Positions 35,020-38,388 of a DNA stretch of 38,388 nucleotides are shown piece after piece. The translations under genes were made by a program, and so were the position numbers. Within the stretch, counting starts at the first letter, position 1, and each line of letters begins with the position of its first letter. The notes below the pieces were generated by a model. It was not told the DNA's origin and searched no databases. It saw only the letters and a list, made by a program, of their open reading frames with translations. Source of the DNA: an uncultured Rhizobiaceae group bacterium (GTDB lineage: Bacteria > Pseudomonadota > Alphaproteobacteria > Rhizobiales > Rhizobiaceae); contig CAJQPW010000063.1 in NCBI GenBank assembly GCA_905480295.1, positions 1 to 38,388 of the forward strand. Direction: 5' to 3'.

Positions 35020-36730
35020 AACAGTGTTTTTCCGCCGCTCCGCCTGGATGAGTTACTGCGCCGTCGCGCGCATTGCCGACGGTCTGGGCATATTTCCATA
35101 TTGCGCCAGACGCATAGTCCGTTTCGCGCGGAGCCCATTTCTTCCGTCTTTCTTCCATTTCCTCATCGGAAACCTGAACGTTCATGGTGCCAGCAACTGC
35201 GTCCAGCTCAATGATATCACCGTCCTGCAGCAAACCGATCGGCCCACCAACAGCAGCCTCGGGCCCCACATGCCCGATGCAGAACCCGCGGGTTGCGCCC
35301 GAGAACCGGCCATCTGTGATCAGAGCAACCTTGTCACCCATGCCCTGTCCGTAAAGAGCGGCCGTGGTGGACAGCATTTCGCGCATGCCGGGGCCACCTT
35401 TCGGTCCTTCGTAACGAATAACCAGAACTTCACCTTCTTCATAATTGCGGTCGCTGACCGCCTGAAACGCCAATTCTTCACTGTCAAAACAGCGGGCCGG
35501 ACCGGTAAACGTCTGCACCGCCATGCCAGCAACTTTCACAATCGCTCCTTCCGGCGCCAGATTGCCCCTCAAACCAACCACACCGCCAGTAGGGGTAATC
35601 GGGTTGGACACCGGATAAACGACATCCTGATCGTCATTCCACGCTACATAATCCATATTATCGGCAATTGTGCGGCCAGTAACGGTCAAGCAGTCACCAT
35701 GCAGAAAACCGCCATCGAGCAGGGTTTTCATCAACAGGGGAATGCCACCCACTTCAAACATGTCCTTTGCAACATATTTTCCGCCCGGTTTAAGGTCGGC
35801 AATATAAGGAGTGCGCTTGAAGATTTCAGCAACATCGAACAGGTCGAATTTGATGCCGATCTCGTTGGCGATGGCTGGCAGATGCAATGCGGCATTGGTG
35901 GACCCACCAGATGCGGCAACCACGGTAGCGGCGTTTTCCAAAGCTTCCAGAGTCACGATATCGCGAGGGCGGATGTTTTGGGCAATGAGATCCATTACCT
36001 TCTCGCCTGCGGTCATGCAGAACCGGTCGCGAATTTCATACGGCGCAGGTGCGCCAGCTGAATAGGGCAACGCCAGGCCAATGGCCTCCGACACGGTCGC
36101 CATTGTATTGGCGGTAAATTGTGCACCACAGGCGCCAGCAGACGGGCAAGCCACCTGTTCCAGCTCGTGCAGATCCTCATCGGACATGTCGCCGACAGAA
36201 TGTTGGCCCACGGCCTCGAACACGTCCTGCACCGTAACAGGACGCCCCCGGAAATTACCGGGCAGAATTGATCCGCCGTAAAGGAAAATCGAAGGAACGT
36301 TCAACCGCACCATCGACATCATCATGCCAGGCAGGGATTTATCGCAGCCAGCAAGGCCAACCAGCGCATCATAACAATGGCCGCGCATGGTCAGTTCTAC
36401 GGTATCAGCAATCACGTCGCGTGATACCAGGGAGGCTTTCATGCCCTGGTGCCCCATGGCAATGCCATCGGTGACGGTAATGGTAGTAAATTCACGCGGT
36501 GTGCCGTTGGCTGCGGCGACACCTTTTTTTACAGCCTGAGCCTGACGCATCAGGGAAATATTACAGGGCGCGGCTTCGTTCCAGCAGGTCGCAACGCCAA
36601 CCAGCGGTTGATTTATCTGATCTTCGGTCAACCCCATTGCATAGAGGTAAGAGCGATGTGGTGCGCGTTGAGGCCCCTTCGTCACATGACGACTGGGGAG
36701 TTTGCTCTTGTCGATAGTTTTTGCGTCCAT
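35006..36730 (-). CDS. ilvD: Dihydroxy-acid dehydratase
   Basis: It dehydrates dihydroxy-acids to the keto acids of valine and isoleucine synthesis. At 574 residues it has normal length. The expected Fe-S cysteines are C49 ([12 protein letters not shown]), C129 ([10 protein letters not shown]) and C201 ([11 protein letters not shown]); the D88 region [11 protein letters not shown] binds Mg. The ATG at 36730 follows AAAGGA by about 10 bases. The 3' end overlaps the exoR-like gene by 14 bp. The leader holds several perfect inverted repeats (36749-36836). Confidence 0.97.
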   Translation of the reverse strand: MDAKTIDKSKLPSRHVTKGPQRAPHRSYLYAMGLTEDQINQPLVGVATCWNEAAPCNISLMRQAQAVKKGVAAANGTPREFTTITVTDGIAMGHQGMKASLVSRDVIADTVELTMRGHCYDALVGLAGCDKSLPGMMMSMVRLNVPSIFLYGGSILPGNFRGRPVTVQDVFEAVGQHSVGDMSDEDLHELEQVACPSAGACGAQFTANTMATVSEAIGLALPYSAGAPAPYEIRDRFCMTAGEKVMDLIAQNIRPRDIVTLEALENAATVVAASGGSTNAALHLPAIANEIGIKFDLFDVAEIFKRTPYIADLKPGGKYVAKDMFEVGGIPLLMKTLLDGGFLHGDCLTVTGRTIADNMDYVAWNDDQDVVYPVSNPITPTGGVVGLRGNLAPEGAIVKVAGMAVQTFTGPARCFDSEELAFQAVSDRNYEEGEVLVIRYEGPKGGPGMREMLSTTAALYGQGMGDKVALITDGRFSGATRGFCIGHVGPEAAVGGPIGLLQDGDIIELDAVAGTMNVQVSDEEMEERRKKWAPRETDYASGAIWKYAQTVGNARDGAVTHPGGAAEKHCYADI

Positions 36731-36748
36731 GCGAAAATGGTCCTTTTG

Positions 36749-36836
36749 TTCTGTGCTTCAGCCAGCCCGTGCACAGAAACCTGTTGTAGCGGACGTGGGC
36801 GCGATTTGTGGCGTGAAAGCGGCAAAATCGCTTTCA
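36749..36836 (-). promoter_or_regulatory. ilvD leader with three inverted repeats, two mutually exclusive
   Basis: TTCTGTGC/GCACAGAA with a 14-base loop (36749-36778) ends 18 bases before the ilvD ATG, next to its AGGA. Upstream, TGAAAGCG/CGCTTTCA with a 7-base loop (36814-36836) competes with GCGATTT/AAATCGC (36801-36831), because they share bases. No T-run and no leader peptide rich in branched-chain codons is visible, so classical attenuation is not supported. A regulatory RNA fold is inferred. Confidence 0.4.
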
Positions 36837-36977
36837 GACAGCTATAGCGGATAACTTGTTAAATGTGTGTTGCAGATAAGACACAATTCAGGATTGATAA
36901 AGCCCGATATTCGAGCCTCGACAGAGTTACAAACTGGCCTCATGGTGTCGGCGGTCAAAAATTTACGGAGAAAACCG

Positions 36978-37631
36978 GTGGCGGGAGACTCAGCTCAGGA
37001 TGGAGGCCATTTCAAAGCCGCCTACACGCTCGAAACCAACGAACAGACACGAGAACACTACAGCAGCTGGGCAGAATCCTATGATCAGGAAGTCTCAGTA
37101 GAGAATGGCTACGCTCAGCCCGAGCGTGTGGCACACACTTTGGCTGAGCTTTACGCGGGCAAATCCATCCAAATTCTCGACGCTGGATGCGGTTCCGGCC
37201 TTTCTGGACTGGCATTGAAACAGGCTGGTTTCAGCACTATCGACGGATGTGATTTTTCCCCTGAAATGCTCGAAAAGAGTCTGGAAAAGGCATGTTACAG
37301 AAATTTGTTCGAAGCTGACTTGAATGCGGGCCAAGCCAACATCGCAGCCAACCATTATGACGTTGTAACCTGTGTCGGCGTATTTTCGTTTGGACATGTA
37401 TTTCCAGATGCCTGCGACGACCTGCTTCGTATCCTGAAACCGAAGGGCCATCTGATCATCGCGGTCAATGTACCTTATTGGGAGCAGGGAGAACTGACAA
37501 AAAAGATCGACGCGCTGGAAAATTCGGGGAATATTGAAGTTCTGAAAAAGGAATTGGGAGAGCACCTGCCCGGCCATGATGTGATGGGGTGGGTGATCAC
37601 CTTGCAAAAATGCCCGGAAACCAAACGATGA
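36978..37631 (+). CDS. Class I SAM-dependent methyltransferase
   Basis: A Rossmann-type methyltransferase. The SAM-binding motif I ILDAGCGSGLSG (66-77) is followed by IDGCDFSPEMLEKS (motif II) and VVTCVGVFSFGHV (post-motif). I choose the GTG at 36978 (217 residues) because GGAG lies 7 bases upstream; the frame is open to 36867, and an ATG at 36942 without a ribosome binding site is the alternative. It resembles the TPR/Williams-Beuren-like group of methyltransferases in general layout. It overlaps the amidohydrolase gene by ATGA, so the two are made together. The substrate is unknown. Confidence 0.85.
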   Translation: MAGDSAQDGGHFKAAYTLETNEQTREHYSSWAESYDQEVSVENGYAQPERVAHTLAELYAGKSIQILDAGCGSGLSGLALKQAGFSTIDGCDFSPEMLEKSLEKACYRNLFEADLNAGQANIAANHYDVVTCVGVFSFGHVFPDACDDLLRILKPKGHLIIAVNVPYWEQGELTKKIDALENSGNIEVLKKELGEHLPGHDVMGWVITLQKCPETKR

Positions 37632-38388
37632 AAACCACCTCTCTATTTGAGTCCATGCGCACCTGGCGTCACGACTTTCACACCCATCCGGAATTGGGGT
37701 TTGAAGAACATCGTACCGCTGCAAAGGTGGCGGAACTGTTGGTGGAATTTGGACTTGACGTTGTTTCCGGCATTGGCGGCACCGGGGTGGTTGGAATTTT
37801 GAACCGTGGCAGCCCCCTGCCCGCTGGAAGCAATGAGATTGGTGTGATCGGCCTGCGCGCCGACATGGACGCGCTGCCATTTCAGGAACGAAACGAGTTT
37901 AATCATCGCTCAAAGAACGACGGCGTCATGCATGCATGCGGCCACGACGGCCACACCGCCATGTTGCTCGGAGCTGCAAAATACCTGTCCGAGAGCGGTG
38001 ATTTTCGGGGGCGTGTTGTGTTCATATTTCAACCGGCAGAGGAGCACGGCAAAGGTGGACCGGCGATGATCAAAGACGGGCTTTTTGATCGCTTCAAGGT
38101 CGATGAAGTTTACGGCATGCATAATATGCCCGGCCTCGAAGTTGGCAGTTTCGCCCTGCGTCAGGGCACGATAATGGCCAGTGAAGCGCTTTTTGAAATT
38201 GACATTGCTGCCCGTGGTGGCCACGCCGCAATGCCCCACATGGGTGTTGATGCAATTACCGTCGGCGCACAGATGGTGGGAGCTTTGCAAACCATCGTTT
38301 CACGAAAACTCAATCCGGGGGTAAACGGCGTTGTATCAGTGACCGAATTTACCACCGATGGTCAGCGCAATAAACTGCCGGGTAATGC
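37628..38388 (+). CDS. M20-family amidohydrolase, partial (3' end outside window)
   Basis: A metal-dependent amidohydrolase of the hippurate hydrolase/IAA-amino-acid hydrolase/N-acyl-aminoacid type. I translated 253 codons from the ATG at 37628, which overlaps the preceding stop (ATGA), to the right edge without a stop. Motifs are WRHDFHTHPELGFEEH (13-28), LRADMDALPF (76-85), HACGHDGHTAMLLGAAK with metal ligands C104 and H106, FQPAEEHGKGG (E138/E139) and YGMHNMPG. RGGHAAMPHMGVD marks the dimerisation insert. About 130 residues should be missing. The exact amide substrate cannot be told. Confidence 0.92.
   Translation, partial: MKTTSLFESMRTWRHDFHTHPELGFEEHRTAAKVAELLVEFGLDVVSGIGGTGVVGILNRGSPLPAGSNEIGVIGLRADMDALPFQERNEFNHRSKNDGVMHACGHDGHTAMLLGAAKYLSESGDFRGRVVFIFQPAEEHGKGGPAMIKDGLFDRFKVDEVYGMHNMPGLEVGSFALRQGTIMASEALFEIDIAARGGHAAMPHMGVDAITVGAQMVGALQTIVSRKLNPGVNGVVSVTEFTTDGQRNKLPGN

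Noticed and set aside
34886..36061. Long open frame on the plus strand (391 codons)
   Set aside because: It is antisense to ilvD and the start of the exoR-like gene; ilvD motifs are complete, so this is a shadow.
1..38388. CRISPR arrays, insertion sequences, prophage or integrase genes
   Set aside because: No regularly spaced repeats, transposase or integrase motifs, or terminal inverted repeats were seen on reading both strands.

Overview
The window looks like a stretch of core chromosome from an alphaproteobacterium, most likely of the order Hyphomicrobiales (Rhizobiales). The basis is a full-length CckA-type cell-cycle kinase with a CtrA-type box in front of it, a DksA that keeps only one of the four zinc-finger cysteines, an ExoR-like periplasmic Sel1 protein, a class II (plant-like) DAHP synthase, and the order dgt-argS-SPOR protein-scpA-scpB. 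Base composition is moderately GC-rich by eye (not computed). I see no insertion sequence, prophage, CRISPR array, tRNA or rRNA. Genes are tightly packed; only one gap exceeds 300 bases (24932-25283). The first and last genes are cut by the window edges.

Layout. (1) 1-4765: tyrosine/homogentisate catabolism: fahA (partial) and hmgA leftward, a divergent MarR regulator, then a leftward Lrp/AsnC regulator divergent from hppD. Both divergent spacers hold repeat structures that look like operators. (2) 4799-7929: zinc uptake: znuA divergent from znuC-znuB-zur, with a probable Zur box between them. (3) 7972-12180: cckA, a divergent FliO-like membrane protein, a strong bidirectional terminator, and dksA. 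(4) 12427-16306: sixA, the ycjX/ycjF-like pair, and a small secreted protein of unknown function behind a palindrome made of two TTAACCAT elements. (5) 16303-19762: leftward nadE-folP-folB-folK with stop/start overlaps. (6) 19813-23261: a DODA-type dioxygenase, a GFA-family zinc protein, class II DAHP synthase and a gamma-glutamylcyclotransferase-like protein. (7) 23363-30621: dgt, argS, SPOR-domain protein, scpA and scpB, all leftward. (8) 30737-38388: erpA, an NCS2 purine/uracil permease with an unusual helix-hairpin-helix tail, xth, ilvD-exoR (leftward, overlapping), and a methyltransferase overlapping a partial M20 amidohydrolase.

How the genes work together. HppD makes homogentisate from 4-hydroxyphenylpyruvate, HmgA opens its ring, and FahA cleaves fumarylacetoacetate to fumarate and acetoacetate. 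The isomerase (maiA) is not in view and may lie left of the window. ZnuABC imports zinc and Zur would shut the divergent promoters when zinc is plentiful. CckA drives the CtrA phosphorelay and the CtrA-type box suggests feedback on its own gene. FolP-FolB-FolK cover three consecutive steps of folate synthesis. ScpA and ScpB are the non-SMC parts of condensin, and the SPOR protein probably acts at the division septum.

No clear new defence or mobile system was found. The items most worth a second look are the permease-HhH fusion, the inverted repeats in the aroG and ilvD leaders (one covers the aroG ribosome binding site), the lrp/hppD 28-bp inverted repeat, the CtrA-type sites, and the gene-free 352-bp gap where nagZ often sits in relatives.
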